A stretch of 64,000 nt of DNA from Croceibacter atlanticus HTCC2559 (GCF_000196315.1 NC_014230.1:124001-188000), one strand, 5' to 3'; positions 26,713 to 36,623 are shown, counted from the first letter of the stretch. The notes: generated by a model from the sequence alone, not told the origin. Made by a program: numbers and translations.

Positions 26713-28194
26713 TTAATAATGTAAAATAATTTGAAAGCGATCTACGCCAGTATTACCACCAAACTCACCGTTTACTCCAAAACCGTTGCCTGCAGCTACA
26801 AAACCTATTACAGACAAATCATAAGTAGTTCCGGCCGGAGAACCAGTTAATTGAGCATAACCGTTCCCATTTAAAAAAAATGTTCCTGACAGAATTCTAG
26901 ATGAAGCTGTTAAACCTGATGGTCGACTTGTGTATGCTTCTGATGTATAACCAACTAAATTTGTGTCGATAAATAATGCAGTACCATATTGTCTTGGGTT
27001 ACCATCTGTAATTGGATTAAATGAAGAATCTGTTATATTCACACCAATTTGGTATACTACTTCAACTAATGCATCTTGAGTTAGAGTTATACTTGTAGTA
27101 TAGAGTGTTTCTTGAGTCAAAGTACCATTAGAACTTGTAACATCTCTTGAAGCAGGAATAAATGTAGTAAGATTGTCTTCTGGCATACTATTTTGAACTA
27201 ATGATGGCCTAATTTTTAAATCACCATTCGAATCCACATACACTACAGCATCATCAACTCCATTATTTGAAGCATTATTAGTGCTATTTAAGGATTCTAT
27301 TCTAATTGTTTCAGATGTTCCTGAAATATGTAAAGCCTCTAAAGGATTGGTATTATTTATTCCTGTATAGCCATTGCTATTAACTCTAAAGTTTCCACTC
27401 GAATATGTTCCATTTGTATTTTCTGTAATACCAAGAGTTAATCCACCTTTAGACCAAAAATCATTGTCTGTAATATCTACTCCCCAAAGCACTGCAGACT
27501 CATCAATCTTCCTCCCTGAAATCCAATACTTATTAGCACCAGGATCTGAGCCTGTGTTTGCCAATTCAATTAAGCTAAACCCATTATCACCTGAGTTAAT
27601 ATTACCACTTTTTAGCACTTTTAGTACAGAGCTGTGGTCTTGTGCACCGCCACCTGCATCTTGATCTTCAATAGTAAAGACATCCTTTTCTCCAGTTAAA
27701 CTGTTATCTTGAGTAAATGTATAGGCATCATAATTTTCTGTACTTGTAGCTTCAATTGCACCATTGGGATTAGGTGTATTTATACCGAAAGCACCATTTG
27801 TAAAATTAAGATCCTCGCCATTCATATCATAAGTTCTTGGCTCTTCAGACTGAGTTAAGTCATCTTTTCCTAAATTTTTATCTCCTAAAGGTATCCAAGT
27901 TGTACCATCCCAATAATGAAATCCTCTTCCAGTTGTGTCATTAATATTATATACTAATAGACTTTCTGCAGCCATTTCTTCTGCAAATGATATAAGTCCA
28001 GATATTGGAGCAATAGTTGTTAAATCGGTTATGTTTATTCTTGGGATTAAAACTCCTTTTTCTCTAGAACTAACATCTAAAAGGGCACCGCCATTAGGAT
28101 CGGTAATATTTATGCCCACTTGCGCGTAAGTAAAGGGTAACACACCTAATACCAGTAGAGTAACAATAAGATATTTTTGTAGTTTTATTTTCAT
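26713..28194 (-). CDS. Secreted VGIN-T-P module surface protein (paralogue B)
   Basis: 493 residues from ATG at 28194, which gives a standard Sec signal (MKIKLQKYLIVTLLVLG); an upstream ATG at 28212 adds six residues and is less likely. The module order equals that of the 495-residue paralogue: VGINITDPNGGALLDV, KGVLIPRINITDL, FHYWDGTTWIPLG, FGINTPNPNGA, ALHISGTSETIRI, then a diverged beta-rich C-terminus ending in FQIILHY. The shared centre is nearly identical at protein level while the DNA differs at many third positions. Probably a surface adhesin. Confidence 0.7.
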   Translation of the reverse strand: MKIKLQKYLIVTLLVLGVLPFTYAQVGINITDPNGGALLDVSSREKGVLIPRINITDLTTIAPISGLISFAEEMAAESLLVYNINDTTGRGFHYWDGTTWIPLGDKNLGKDDLTQSEEPRTYDMNGEDLNFTNGAFGINTPNPNGAIEATSTENYDAYTFTQDNSLTGEKDVFTIEDQDAGGGAQDHSSVLKVLKSGNINSGDNGFSLIELANTGSDPGANKYWISGRKIDESAVLWGVDITDNDFWSKGGLTLGITENTNGTYSSGNFRVNSNGYTGINNTNPLEALHISGTSETIRIESLNSTNNASNNGVDDAVVYVDSNGDLKIRPSLVQNSMPEDNLTTFIPASRDVTSSNGTLTQETLYTTSITLTQDALVEVVYQIGVNITDSSFNPITDGNPRQYGTALFIDTNLVGYTSEAYTSRPSGLTASSRILSGTFFLNGNGYAQLTGSPAGTTYDLSVIGFVAAGNGFGVNGEFGGNTGVDRFQIILHY

Positions 28195-28332
28195 GGCTTG
28201 TAGGATATACACTACAATTATATTTAAATAATTATTAAAAACAATATATTAAGCTAATTTATTTGCCATAAGTATATTTTAACCGTTAAATTATTGTGCT
28301 ATATGAACTCATTATGCTATTTAATTGCATAA

Positions 28333-28359
28333 AAAAACCTCCTTAAATAGGAGGTTTTT
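28333..28359 (-). terminator. Terminator of the DUF1028 gene
   Basis: Perfect AAAAACCTCC / GGAGGTTTTT stem with a 7-nt loop, 24 bp after the stop of the 1083-residue gene, with extra T residues on the minus strand. It splits the surface-protein cluster into two transcription units. Confidence 0.88.
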
Positions 28360-28382
28360 CAACTAAGATTATGTGCTATAAA

Positions 28383-31300
28383 TTAATTCACAATTAAACG
28401 TTTTTGGAAGGACCCTAAAGTTGAATTAACCTCAACGAGATACAACGCACTTTCTAATTTTGATATGTCTATTTTATTAAGGCCATTAGTTCTTTTAATA
28501 ACTTGTTTCCCCATAAGATCATAAATCACAATTGAATTAATGCCTATTGATTGTGGATTAGATATTAAAATAAATTGGCTTGCTGGGTTTGGTGAAATAG
28601 TAATTGAACTATTTAAATTTATATCGTTAGCTCCCAATACATTTGTTTGAAATACTAACTTAAATCTATCTGAAGCTCTACTTGCATTAGTTTCATTTAC
28701 ATTAAAATTCACAATTGTTTCTCCATTAATATTTAAGGGAGTTTGTGTATTTAAATATGCATCATATAAGTACACAAGTGTTGAAGGTTCTAAATCTTCA
28801 AATTGAAATTTAAATTTGTAATTATCTTCTCTGTAATTTGTGATAGAGAATTCAATTTCATCTTCTGCAATTGCAAATGCTCTACGCTGTATACTAAATT
28901 CTTGCTCTTCAATTTTAGTAGATATATTTTCATCTAAATTAGGATTTTTAATTGCATCTAATTGAGTTACAGCATTAGTATCCTCTTCACTAAAAATTAT
29001 GCGAGTTCCATCTTTTAATTCATCTTCACTGTTGTAAAGTGCAACTCCTATGGATTGCTGCTCTAACTCTGCAAAGAAAACATTTGTACCATTACCAGAT
29101 AAGTCTTTAAAGCCTTCTGTAAACTGTAGTGTCGCAGCACCATTAGTTACTGTGTTTACAAACGCAGCTTGACTAGGCTGCAAAAACTTATTAGCAGAAG
29201 ACAGAGAAATACCTGTTCCAAACGTAAGGCTATTTGTGTTCTCTTGTGTATCTACAGTAACAAAAGCACCTCTACTATTAATTGTTGGATCATAAACGTG
29301 ATAATACCTTTGGTTTAAGTTTGTTGTATTTTGTAATACTAAAGCCATATCTACCGATGCTTGATACGGATTAGCAATCAATGAAGATCCATTTTCAACA
29401 GTACTAATATTAGGAGAGTTAAAGTTTCCTATGTGAAGCTCACCAATAGATTCTAATATTGTGTTAGAAGGAGTTGCGTTGTTATCTGTCAAATCAATAG
29501 TTCTATCTCCTCTTACCATTAACAAGTATGCATTACCCACACTTAGAGTGTTAGCATTTGTGTTTGGTAATACTTCATAATTTTGCCCAACAGTATTTAA
29601 AGTAAATATTGATGGATTATTAGTACCAGTAGCGTCAAAACCATTTGTCGTTCCACCAGCACCTGTTATATGAGTACCAAAACCTTGCACTACATTACCA
29701 TCTGTTTGCCAGTTCTCTCTAATAGTTGTTGTTGTAGTAACTGGAGACGCTACTAACCTATATGCTCTTTTAGCAGGAAAATAGCGCTGCACTAATACAT
29801 TTCCTACAATAGATCCTCCAGTAACTTCATCTAACATTCCATTAGTATGAGTCTGACTTAGCTCATCATAGGTGTTTAAAAATGAAAGTTGATTGTTCGT
29901 ATTTAAAACTCCGTTAGAAAGATTCATTGTTCCACTAATTGAAACAGGTGTTTGTAATGTTTTGGTTGAATTACTTGCAACAGTAAAGTTATTTAAAGCT
30001 ATAGCATTTCCTGAAACAGTTTGAGCACTATCCCCATTAAGCAGTAATGTACCTGTACCTGCATTTAAAGAACCGTTATTTATTAAATTTCCTGAAAGAG
30101 AAAGTGTTGCATTTCCTAAATCTAAAGTAGATCCAGTTGAAATTGTTACATTATTAGCAATTACCTCATTAGTAAACGTCGGGTTACCTGAGACAATTTC
30201 AATATTATCAATATTTGTTGAAGGATTATCTACTAATGTTGGGTTATTTGGGGTCCAAACTCCTGCATCAAATTCAAAATTAATAGGAACTCTTACTGTG
30301 GTAATCTTTATGTCATCAATTGCCATATCACTAGTAAAACTAGTTCCAGTAGTAGCGTCAAATCTAAATTTAACGGTACGCCCAGCATAATCACTTAAAT
30401 CTACTGTCTCATCGTTCACCCAATTTGCACCTTGATTACCTGTACGTGTCCAAATTACTTCTGTCCCAGAACTTGTCTGTGCAGTGAGGTTAAGAGTTCC
30501 CATACTTGCTCCAGACATATGGTAGTCGAAAGAAATTTGAGCTGAATGAAATTCTGGAATTTGAAAACACGGAGAACCAATTACTGCTTTCTTACTAAAT
30601 GAACTCGTACTATTAACATCAGATGATTCAACAAACATATATTTCTCACCTTGGTTTGCAGTTGCAGGACCTGTATTTTGAGAAGGTGTAGCAAATTGCG
30701 TACGAATCCAAGAGGCATTATTATTTAAGGAACCACATGAAGAAATGTCTTTGTCCCACACAAAATCTTCAAAATCCATAACATATGGAAATGTTGATAC
30801 TGTTTGTAAGCAAATTGCAGGACTAGTTGCATTTATGAATGCACATTCAAGTTCATCAATTGGCTCTACTCCATCTACAACTGGTCCTAAAGTGATATCG
30901 ATATATGGGGAAGAATCACCAGGTCTTAAAACTTTTATAAATGAAGACCTTCCACTATTTCCTCTAGTATCACACCTGCTATCTCCACCAACTCGTTTTG
31001 CTCCTTTTAAGGCAGCCATTAGTTTATCAGCTAATGTTCCATTTGTATTTAAAAAAGCAGTTTCCATATCTGTTAACACATCTGAATCCCATAAAATATT
31101 ACCTTGTATGGCATAATTTACACCAGTAATATGATCTGCAAAACTACCTGTTCCATTACCTGTTAAACCAGCAGTAGTTAAGTTGCCAAAATCATCGAAT
31201 CCTACAACTCCGTATTGTCTTGTGCTGGAGTTTCCCTGAAAATCATTTGCAGCCATATAAGCTACAATTTCTTGAGGTGTATCTCCTGCTAACATTCTGT

Positions 31301-31634
31301 TTCTTGCTATTGTTTGATTTTGGGCAATATAAGCAGCTTGAGTATTAATTCCTCCAATTATAGCTCCTGAATTATTAGTAATTAAATCGCCCAGGAAATC
31401 TATTGTTTGAGCTACGCAACTTGTACCAGCACTCCCAATTTCACCTGTAGAAGGATCATATGCTACAATTGAAAATGTGTCTCCGTCTTCTAAATTTTCT
31501 CGTTCATAATAGGTGTTTTTTTCTTGTTTAGTATTAATGTTTTCACTAGTTGAATTTGTATCGTTTGTATAATAAAATATGTAAGTTAGGAGTACCACGA
31601 AAGGTATTAGAAAATAAAAATTTCTAGGTTTCAT
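28383..31634 (-). CDS. DUF1028 (Ntn-hydrolase-like) multidomain protein with T9SS type A sorting domain
   Basis: 1083 residues. N-terminal hydrophobic signal/anchor (about 7-22). DUF1028 domain from about 54 (TFSIVAYDPSTGEIGSAGTS) to 260, including GDSRCDTRGNSGRSSFI. A MAM-like beta domain (about 275-445) follows from FPYVMDFEDF to DDIKITTV. Residues about 480-570 hold short repeats of the LINNGSLNAGTGTLLLNG type. The last 80 residues are a T9SS type A sorting domain (ISPNPASQFILIS, VIYDLMGKQV, LYLVEVNS). Predicted to be exported by Sec then T9SS. Enzyme activity of DUF1028 is unproven. Confidence 0.85.
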   Translation of the reverse strand: MKPRNFYFLIPFVVLLTYIFYYTNDTNSTSENINTKQEKNTYYERENLEDGDTFSIVAYDPSTGEIGSAGTSCVAQTIDFLGDLITNNSGAIIGGINTQAAYIAQNQTIARNRMLAGDTPQEIVAYMAANDFQGNSSTRQYGVVGFDDFGNLTTAGLTGNGTGSFADHITGVNYAIQGNILWDSDVLTDMETAFLNTNGTLADKLMAALKGAKRVGGDSRCDTRGNSGRSSFIKVLRPGDSSPYIDITLGPVVDGVEPIDELECAFINATSPAICLQTVSTFPYVMDFEDFVWDKDISSCGSLNNNASWIRTQFATPSQNTGPATANQGEKYMFVESSDVNSTSSFSKKAVIGSPCFQIPEFHSAQISFDYHMSGASMGTLNLTAQTSSGTEVIWTRTGNQGANWVNDETVDLSDYAGRTVKFRFDATTGTSFTSDMAIDDIKITTVRVPINFEFDAGVWTPNNPTLVDNPSTNIDNIEIVSGNPTFTNEVIANNVTISTGSTLDLGNATLSLSGNLINNGSLNAGTGTLLLNGDSAQTVSGNAIALNNFTVASNSTKTLQTPVSISGTMNLSNGVLNTNNQLSFLNTYDELSQTHTNGMLDEVTGGSIVGNVLVQRYFPAKRAYRLVASPVTTTTTIRENWQTDGNVVQGFGTHITGAGGTTNGFDATGTNNPSIFTLNTVGQNYEVLPNTNANTLSVGNAYLLMVRGDRTIDLTDNNATPSNTILESIGELHIGNFNSPNISTVENGSSLIANPYQASVDMALVLQNTTNLNQRYYHVYDPTINSRGAFVTVDTQENTNSLTFGTGISLSSANKFLQPSQAAFVNTVTNGAATLQFTEGFKDLSGNGTNVFFAELEQQSIGVALYNSEDELKDGTRIIFSEEDTNAVTQLDAIKNPNLDENISTKIEEQEFSIQRRAFAIAEDEIEFSITNYREDNYKFKFQFEDLEPSTLVYLYDAYLNTQTPLNINGETIVNFNVNETNASRASDRFKLVFQTNVLGANDINLNSSITISPNPASQFILISNPQSIGINSIVIYDLMGKQVIKRTNGLNKIDISKLESALYLVEVNSTLGSFQKRLIVN

Positions 31635-31666
31635 AAATTGTTTGGGGATTAATTGTAAAATTTATT

Positions 31667-32500
31667 TTAATATCTTCTTAGAAGTGTAATTGTCATCATA
31701 TTTCTTGCTGCAGTATCAGTATAACCTGGAGACCCTTGATATAGATCAGAATCTAATCCCCAAAAACCAAACCTTCCATTTGGTGTTGGGCTAAAAGGAC
31801 CATCTGAATTATTTTGACTCCATTCTTTAGCTCTTACTTTAAAATTATATGTTTGTCCTTCTTGAAGATCAACATTATAAATTATATTACCCTGTCGTGA
31901 AAGAGCTAAAAAGGTTCTTGTACTATTTGTATTATCATCTCGAATTCTCTTTGAAGAAGATCTTATAAAAGCTTCTGCTACCTTTACATCATCAATTTCT
32001 AACCAAACTGAACAAGTGCCATTTGCGTCATAAGAGTTTGATTCATTTCCTCTTATACCTGCTGCGTAATAACCAATAACATAAATTTGGTAAGTCCCAC
32101 TTTGCGGCGCAACAATATCATTATCTAAACCTGGAAGTGTGTAGACTGTTGTCTGATCTTCTGCTCTTACAGTTTCTGTTTGTGTAAACTGTCTACTATA
32201 TCCTTCAGAAAAAACTTTACCCCATTCACTTCCATTCCAAAAATAGAAACCTGGACTAACTACATCACTACCCGCACCAGCATTATTTGTGTTATACACC
32301 ATTAAGCCCTCTGTTGCAGAAGGAGTTACACTAACAACATCTTGTCTTGAGTTAAGAGACACTCTATTAATCAAAAAACCTTTATTAGCATCATCAAGTT
32401 CTAGTAATGCATCTTCATTAACATCTGTAGTACCTATGCCTACTTGTGAGTAAGAATTGAATGTAATTGCAGCAATAAAAAAAAGTAAAATCAACTTCAT
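31667..32500 (-). CDS. Secreted VGIN-T-P module protein with C1q-like head (277 residues)
   Basis: 277 residues, Sec signal (cleavage near NSYSQ). N-terminal module VGIGTTDVNEDALLELDD, KGFLINRVSL and FYFWNGSEWGK. The rest (about 110-277) is a beta-sandwich-like segment with IVAPQSGTYQIYVIGYY, which has the look of a C1q/TNF-like domain strand pair, and ends in TITLLRRY. It starts 1 bp after the stop of the 273-residue paralogue, so the pair is cotranscribed. Role is inferred as surface binding. Confidence 0.65.
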   Translation of the reverse strand: MKLILLFFIAAITFNSYSQVGIGTTDVNEDALLELDDANKGFLINRVSLNSRQDVVSVTPSATEGLMVYNTNNAGAGSDVVSPGFYFWNGSEWGKVFSEGYSRQFTQTETVRAEDQTTVYTLPGLDNDIVAPQSGTYQIYVIGYYAAGIRGNESNSYDANGTCSVWLEIDDVKVAEAFIRSSSKRIRDDNTNSTRTFLALSRQGNIIYNVDLQEGQTYNFKVRAKEWSQNNSDGPFSPTPNGRFGFWGLDSDLYQGSPGYTDTAARNMMTITLLRRY

Positions 32501-32501
32501 A

Positions 32502-33323
32502 TTAGTACTGTTTAATTAAAGAAATTGTCATTGTACCTAATTGTGCATCATCGGTTGATGAACCTGGATAATCTGTAACATTAGTTTGTCTTCCAATAAC
32601 TGGCCTCTCTGTAGTATTAACACTTAACCATTCTCTACCAACTGCTACAATTCTATAAGAACTTGATGCACTTAATTCTAAATTATGAACTATTGTTGCT
32701 TGATTTCCTAAATGGTTAAATGTTGTTCCTCCAATGTATTTTGAAGAAGATGTTATATAAGCCTCTTTAGGTATTTGAAATCCACCTCCATTTTCATTAT
32801 ACCATAAGCCTATAGAACCTTGAGATGCAGCATCATCTGTTCCTGATTGAGCGCCACAAGAATAATAAACTTGTATCACAACTTGATAAATACCACTAAA
32901 TGGCACGGTAAATCCATTACCTGTATCTAATCCGGTTATTACTGTATTTCCTGTAGTTGTTACAGTTCTTGCTGCAGTTTGTTTGTATTGCAAGGTATAA
33001 CCTTGATTAAACAATCTACGCCACGCTGTTCCATCCCAGTAATAAAAACCAGGAGTTACCTGTGTACTACCACTACCAGAGGTTGCTGTATTATAAACTA
33101 ACAAGCCTGTCGTGGGACTAGGTGTTATTGGTGTTTGATTATCAGTTGCAACTAACGCTACCCTAGTCATTAAAAATCCTTTATCAGAAGCATTCATGTC
33201 GAGGAGAGCACCAGGCGCTGGATTATCTGTATTTATACCAACCTGAGAATGAGAAAGGAAAGAAAAACATATAAGCATGCTAAACACGCTTATATAACGA
33301 GTAATGTTTGGGGCCATAATCAT
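32502..33323 (-). CDS. Secreted VGIN-T-P module protein with C1q-like head (273 residues)
   Basis: 273 residues (ATG at 33317 is an alternative start). Sec signal with cleavage near FLSHSQ. Module VGINTDNPAPGALLDM, KGFLMTRVALV, FYYWDGTAWRRL; then FTVPFSGIYQVVIQVYYSCG and a C-terminal TISLIKQY, the same plan as the next gene. It is first in the row of surface proteins; a TACTTTCG box (33346-33339) upstream differs from TAnnTTTG at one base. Confidence 0.65.
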   Translation of the reverse strand: MIMAPNITRYISVFSMLICFSFLSHSQVGINTDNPAPGALLDMNASDKGFLMTRVALVATDNQTPITPSPTTGLLVYNTATSGSGSTQVTPGFYYWDGTAWRRLFNQGYTLQYKQTAARTVTTTGNTVITGLDTGNGFTVPFSGIYQVVIQVYYSCGAQSGTDDAASQGSIGLWYNENGGGFQIPKEAYITSSSKYIGGTTFNHLGNQATIVHNLELSASSSYRIVAVGREWLSVNTTERPVIGRQTNVTDYPGSSTDDAQLGTMTISLIKQY

Positions 33324-33394
33324 TAATTTGATGTTTCCGAAAGTAACAATTATTTCATAATATTAAAATATTTATGCATTATTAGTAACAATAT

Positions 33395-33409
33395 TATGGT
33401 TCAACCATA
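33395..33409. repeat. Perfect palindrome between divergent operons
   Basis: TATGGTT-C-AACCATA, 7-bp arms, in the 240-bp region between the surface-protein cluster and the PLP enzyme gene. It could be an operator. No T-run follows. The rest of 33324-33563 is AT-rich with promoter-like boxes at both ends. Confidence 0.35.
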
Positions 33410-33508
33410 CATAATTGATAATATTATAACATTTTAATAAAATTAACATTCGTTTATATTTGATTAACAAAGAGTTAAGAATAAAAAATTCAATCTAATT
33501 TATTCCCG

Positions 33509-33516
33509 TATTTTTG
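33509..33516 (+). promoter_or_regulatory. -7 promoter box (TATTTTTG) of the PLP enzyme gene
   Basis: TATTTTTG matches TAnnTTTG, 48 bp ahead of the ATG at 33564. No clear -33 element. Confidence 0.45.
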
Positions 33517-33563
33517 CCTCATATAAATTCTCATTCCTTCCAAGTAAAAGGCATTCTTATTTT

Positions 33564-34433
33564 ATGATTAATTATCAAGTTTTAGATTTAACAAAAGCTT
33601 CCACTAACCTACACGGGAACAAGAATTTTAAATTAAAATTGAATCTTGAAAAAGCAAAATCAACTCAAAAAAGTACTTTAATTTCTTTCGGAGGTGCTTA
33701 TTCTAATCATATTTCTGCTTTAGCTGAAATTGGCAAAGCAAATGGCTTTAGAACTGTTGGAGTAATTAGAGGTGAAGAATTAGGTAAAAACCTTCAGCTT
33801 ACGTTAAGCAACAATCCATCACTCCAAAAAGCACATCTAAATGGTATGCATTTTAAGTTTATATCTAGAGAAACATACCGGCAAAAAAATAGTTCGCAGT
33901 TTATTAAACTACTGCAAAATGAATTTCCTAACAGTTATATCATTCCAGAAGGCGGCACCAATGATTTAGCTGTAAAAGGATGCGAAGAAATCTTAACACA
34001 AGAAACCTCAAGTTTTAACTTTATATGCTGCCCAGTAGGTACTGGAGGTACAATTTCTGGGATTATAAACGCATCAAAATCACACCAAACAGTGTTAGGA
34101 TTTCCAGCATTAAAAGGAGATTTTTTAAATTCTGAGATTAAAAAATATACGAATAAAACGAACTGGAGGCTCATTACAGATTATCATTTTGGAGGCTATG
34201 CTAAAATAAATGAGGCTTTGGTAACGTTTATTAATAATTATAAAAAAAGTAAAAATATCTTATTAGATCCTATTTATACAGCTAAAATGATTTTTGGCTT
34301 AGAGGATCTTATACAACTTGGGTATTTTCCTCAAAATTCCCGTATTTTAGCAATCCATACTGGAGGTCTTCAAGGCATATCCGGTATGAACACTTTGTTA
34401 TCTAAAAAAGGACTCCCAACTATAGAAATTTAG
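33564..34433 (+). CDS. D-cysteine desulfhydrase / ACC deaminase family PLP enzyme
   Basis: 289 residues, fold-type II PLP enzyme. The lysine motif HGNKNFKLKLNLEKA, the SFGGAYSNHISALA loop, IIPEGGTNDLAVKGCEE and the phosphate-binding CCPVGTGGTISGI follow the order of the ACC deaminase/D-cysteine desulfhydrase family; it is shorter than the usual 320-340. The exact substrate cannot be read from sequence. First of three close plus-strand genes (4-bp gap to the next). Confidence 0.85.
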   Translation: MINYQVLDLTKASTNLHGNKNFKLKLNLEKAKSTQKSTLISFGGAYSNHISALAEIGKANGFRTVGVIRGEELGKNLQLTLSNNPSLQKAHLNGMHFKFISRETYRQKNSSQFIKLLQNEFPNSYIIPEGGTNDLAVKGCEEILTQETSSFNFICCPVGTGGTISGIINASKSHQTVLGFPALKGDFLNSEIKKYTNKTNWRLITDYHFGGYAKINEALVTFINNYKKSKNILLDPIYTAKMIFGLEDLIQLGYFPQNSRILAIHTGGLQGISGMNTLLSKKGLPTIEI

Positions 34434-34436
34434 CCT

Positions 34437-35288
34437 ATGAATTTTAGAGTATTAGTTTTCTTCATCTTATCAACATTCTTATTAGCTTCCTGTGGAAGCA
34501 AGAAAAGAGTGGTTACAACAAAAAAAGAGCAAAAAGAACGACAAGTTTATCAAGAACAACCTAAAAATAGTAAGAACGAACCTTACGAAGATACGCCTGC
34601 AGAAATTCAGGATGATGTTACTAAAACTATAAAGGAGAAAACCTACAAAGACAAGTCTTCTAAATATGTTGCAGACTTTGCAGAAATAGCAATGGAAGAA
34701 ATGCGAATTTACGGCATACCAGCTAGTATTACTTTAGCGCAAGGTATTTTAGAATCTGGAGCTGGAGAAGGTGAACTTACCAGAAAAGCCAACAATCATT
34801 TTGGCATTAAATGCCACGGTTGGAAAGGTGGTAAAGTTTACCATGATGATGATAAAGCCCAAGAATGCTTCAGAAAATATTACGATGCAAAATATTCCTT
34901 TAGAGATCACTCATTATTCTTAACTGAACGCAAGCGCTATATGGGTTTGTTTAAATTATCGAAAGATGATTACAAAGGTTGGGCTAAAGGTTTAAAAGAA
35001 GCAGGATATGCAACAGACCCAAGGTATCCTAATAAACTCATAAGCCTAGTAGAACGCTATAAACTTTATGAATATGATGCTCAAGTCTTAGGTAAAACCG
35101 GAAAAGATGTTAAAAAAGTCACCGAAAATAATAATAGATATACTGTAGAAAAAGGAGACACCTTATACAGAATTGCTAAAAAACATAATATTACTGTAGA
35201 GCAACTTAAGGATTTTAATGGCCTTACAAGTAACGATATTTCTATTGGCCAAGTGCTTTACGTAAAACCTCTCCCAAAAGATTTTTAA
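34437..35288 (+). CDS. Glucosaminidase (GH73)-LysM lipoprotein
   Basis: 283 residues. Lipoprotein signal with LLASCGSKKR (Cys19), a charged linker (20-75), a glucosaminidase domain (about 80-215; ITLAQGILESGAGEGELT, NNHFGIKCHGW, YDAKYSFRDHSLFL) with catalytic Glu in LESGAGE, and one C-terminal LysM (about 237-280; YTVEKGDTLYRIAKKHNI). It should cleave peptidoglycan from the outer membrane side. Sits 3 bp before hemL. Confidence 0.92.
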   Translation: MNFRVLVFFILSTFLLASCGSKKRVVTTKKEQKERQVYQEQPKNSKNEPYEDTPAEIQDDVTKTIKEKTYKDKSSKYVADFAEIAMEEMRIYGIPASITLAQGILESGAGEGELTRKANNHFGIKCHGWKGGKVYHDDDKAQECFRKYYDAKYSFRDHSLFLTERKRYMGLFKLSKDDYKGWAKGLKEAGYATDPRYPNKLISLVERYKLYEYDAQVLGKTGKDVKKVTENNNRYTVEKGDTLYRIAKKHNITVEQLKDFNGLTSNDISIGQVLYVKPLPKDF

Positions 35289-35291
35289 GAT

Positions 35292-36572
35292 ATGATTTAT
35301 AAAAGAAGTAGTGCACTTTTTGCTGAAGCCCAAAAGGTAATTCCTGGTGGTGTAAACTCACCAGTAAGAGCATTTAATGCAGTTGGCGGCACACCTATTT
35401 TTATTGAAAAAGCAAAAGGCGCCTACCTACACGATGCAGATGGCAACACCTTTATAGACTACATAGCGTCTTGGGGACCAATGATTTTAGGACACGCTCA
35501 CCAACCTGTAATTGATGCAGTAGTAGAAAAAGCAAAGTTAGGAACCTCTTTTGGTACACCAACTGAAATTGAAACCAAAATTGCAGAGCTTGCCGTATCT
35601 ATGGTTCCAAATATAGATATGATTCGCTTTGTAAATAGTGGAACAGAAGCCTGTATGAGTGCAGTACGTTTAGCACGAGGCTTTACAGGAAAAGAAAAAA
35701 TCATAAAATTTGCGGGATGCTATCACGGCCATAGCGACTCATTTTTAATACAAGCTGGTAGTGGAGCAGTAACATTTGGAAGCCCGAACTCTCCTGGTGT
35801 AACCCAAGGCACAGCCAAAGATACATTGCTAGCAAATTACAATGATATTGAAGGTGTAAAAACACTTATTGAGGCTAATATTGGCGAGATAGCTTGTATC
35901 ATCTTAGAACCTGTTGCAGGAAATATGGGGTGCATTTTACCACAAGATAATTTCTTGCAAAAACTGAGAACGCTTTGTGATGAGCATAATATCTTATTAG
36001 TTTTTGATGAAGTTATGACCGGATTTAGACTTGCAAAAGGTGGCGTACAAGAACTTTACAATGTAAAAGCAGATATTGTAACCTTTGGAAAAGTAATTGG
36101 TGGCGGTTTACCTGTTGGTGCATTTGCAGCACGCAAAGAGATAATGAACCACTTAGCACCACTTGGTCCAGTTTACCAAGCTGGAACACTAAGCGGAAAT
36201 CCATTAGCAATGGCAGCAGGCTTGGCAATGCTTACAGAAATAAACACTAATACAGATTTATTTAAAAGCTTAGAAGATAAAACAGAATATTTACATAACG
36301 GAATTACTGAAGCGCTAGAAAAAAACAATATTACTCATACTATAAATAGACAAGGCTCTATGATTTCTGTGCATTTTACAGATGTAAATGTCACTGATTT
36401 TGAAACAGCTGTAAAAGGTAATAATGATACGTTTAAACGCTTTTTCCATCATATGTTGGATAACGGTATTTACATTGCACCAAGCGCTTTTGAAAGTTGG
36501 TTCTTAAATGATGCATTGAGTTATGAAGACTTGGATAAAACAATTGAAGCTATAGCAAGTTTTAAAGGTTAA
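35292..36572 (+). CDS. hemL: Glutamate-1-semialdehyde 2,1-aminomutase
   Basis: 426 residues, normal length. Aminotransferase class III fold with [10 protein letters not shown] at the N-terminus, [27 protein letters not shown] and the PLP lysine in [15 protein letters not shown] (about 265). It forms 5-aminolevulinate in the C5 haem pathway. Last gene of the three-gene row; a strong terminator follows. Confidence 0.96.
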   Translation: MIYKRSSALFAEAQKVIPGGVNSPVRAFNAVGGTPIFIEKAKGAYLHDADGNTFIDYIASWGPMILGHAHQPVIDAVVEKAKLGTSFGTPTEIETKIAELAVSMVPNIDMIRFVNSGTEACMSAVRLARGFTGKEKIIKFAGCYHGHSDSFLIQAGSGAVTFGSPNSPGVTQGTAKDTLLANYNDIEGVKTLIEANIGEIACIILEPVAGNMGCILPQDNFLQKLRTLCDEHNILLVFDEVMTGFRLAKGGVQELYNVKADIVTFGKVIGGGLPVGAFAARKEIMNHLAPLGPVYQAGTLSGNPLAMAAGLAMLTEINTNTDLFKSLEDKTEYLHNGITEALEKNNITHTINRQGSMISVHFTDVNVTDFETAVKGNNDTFKRFFHHMLDNGIYIAPSAFESWFLNDALSYEDLDKTIEAIASFKG

Positions 36573-36623
36573 GAACATCTATTTTTATTCTGAAGTTAAT
36601 TCAGAATCTATTACAATAACAAT

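Noticed and set aside
25338-33323. Prophage or contractile injection system
   Set aside because: Apart from one collar-like domain no capsid, sheath, baseplate, portal or lysis genes are present, and neighbours are signal-peptide proteins.
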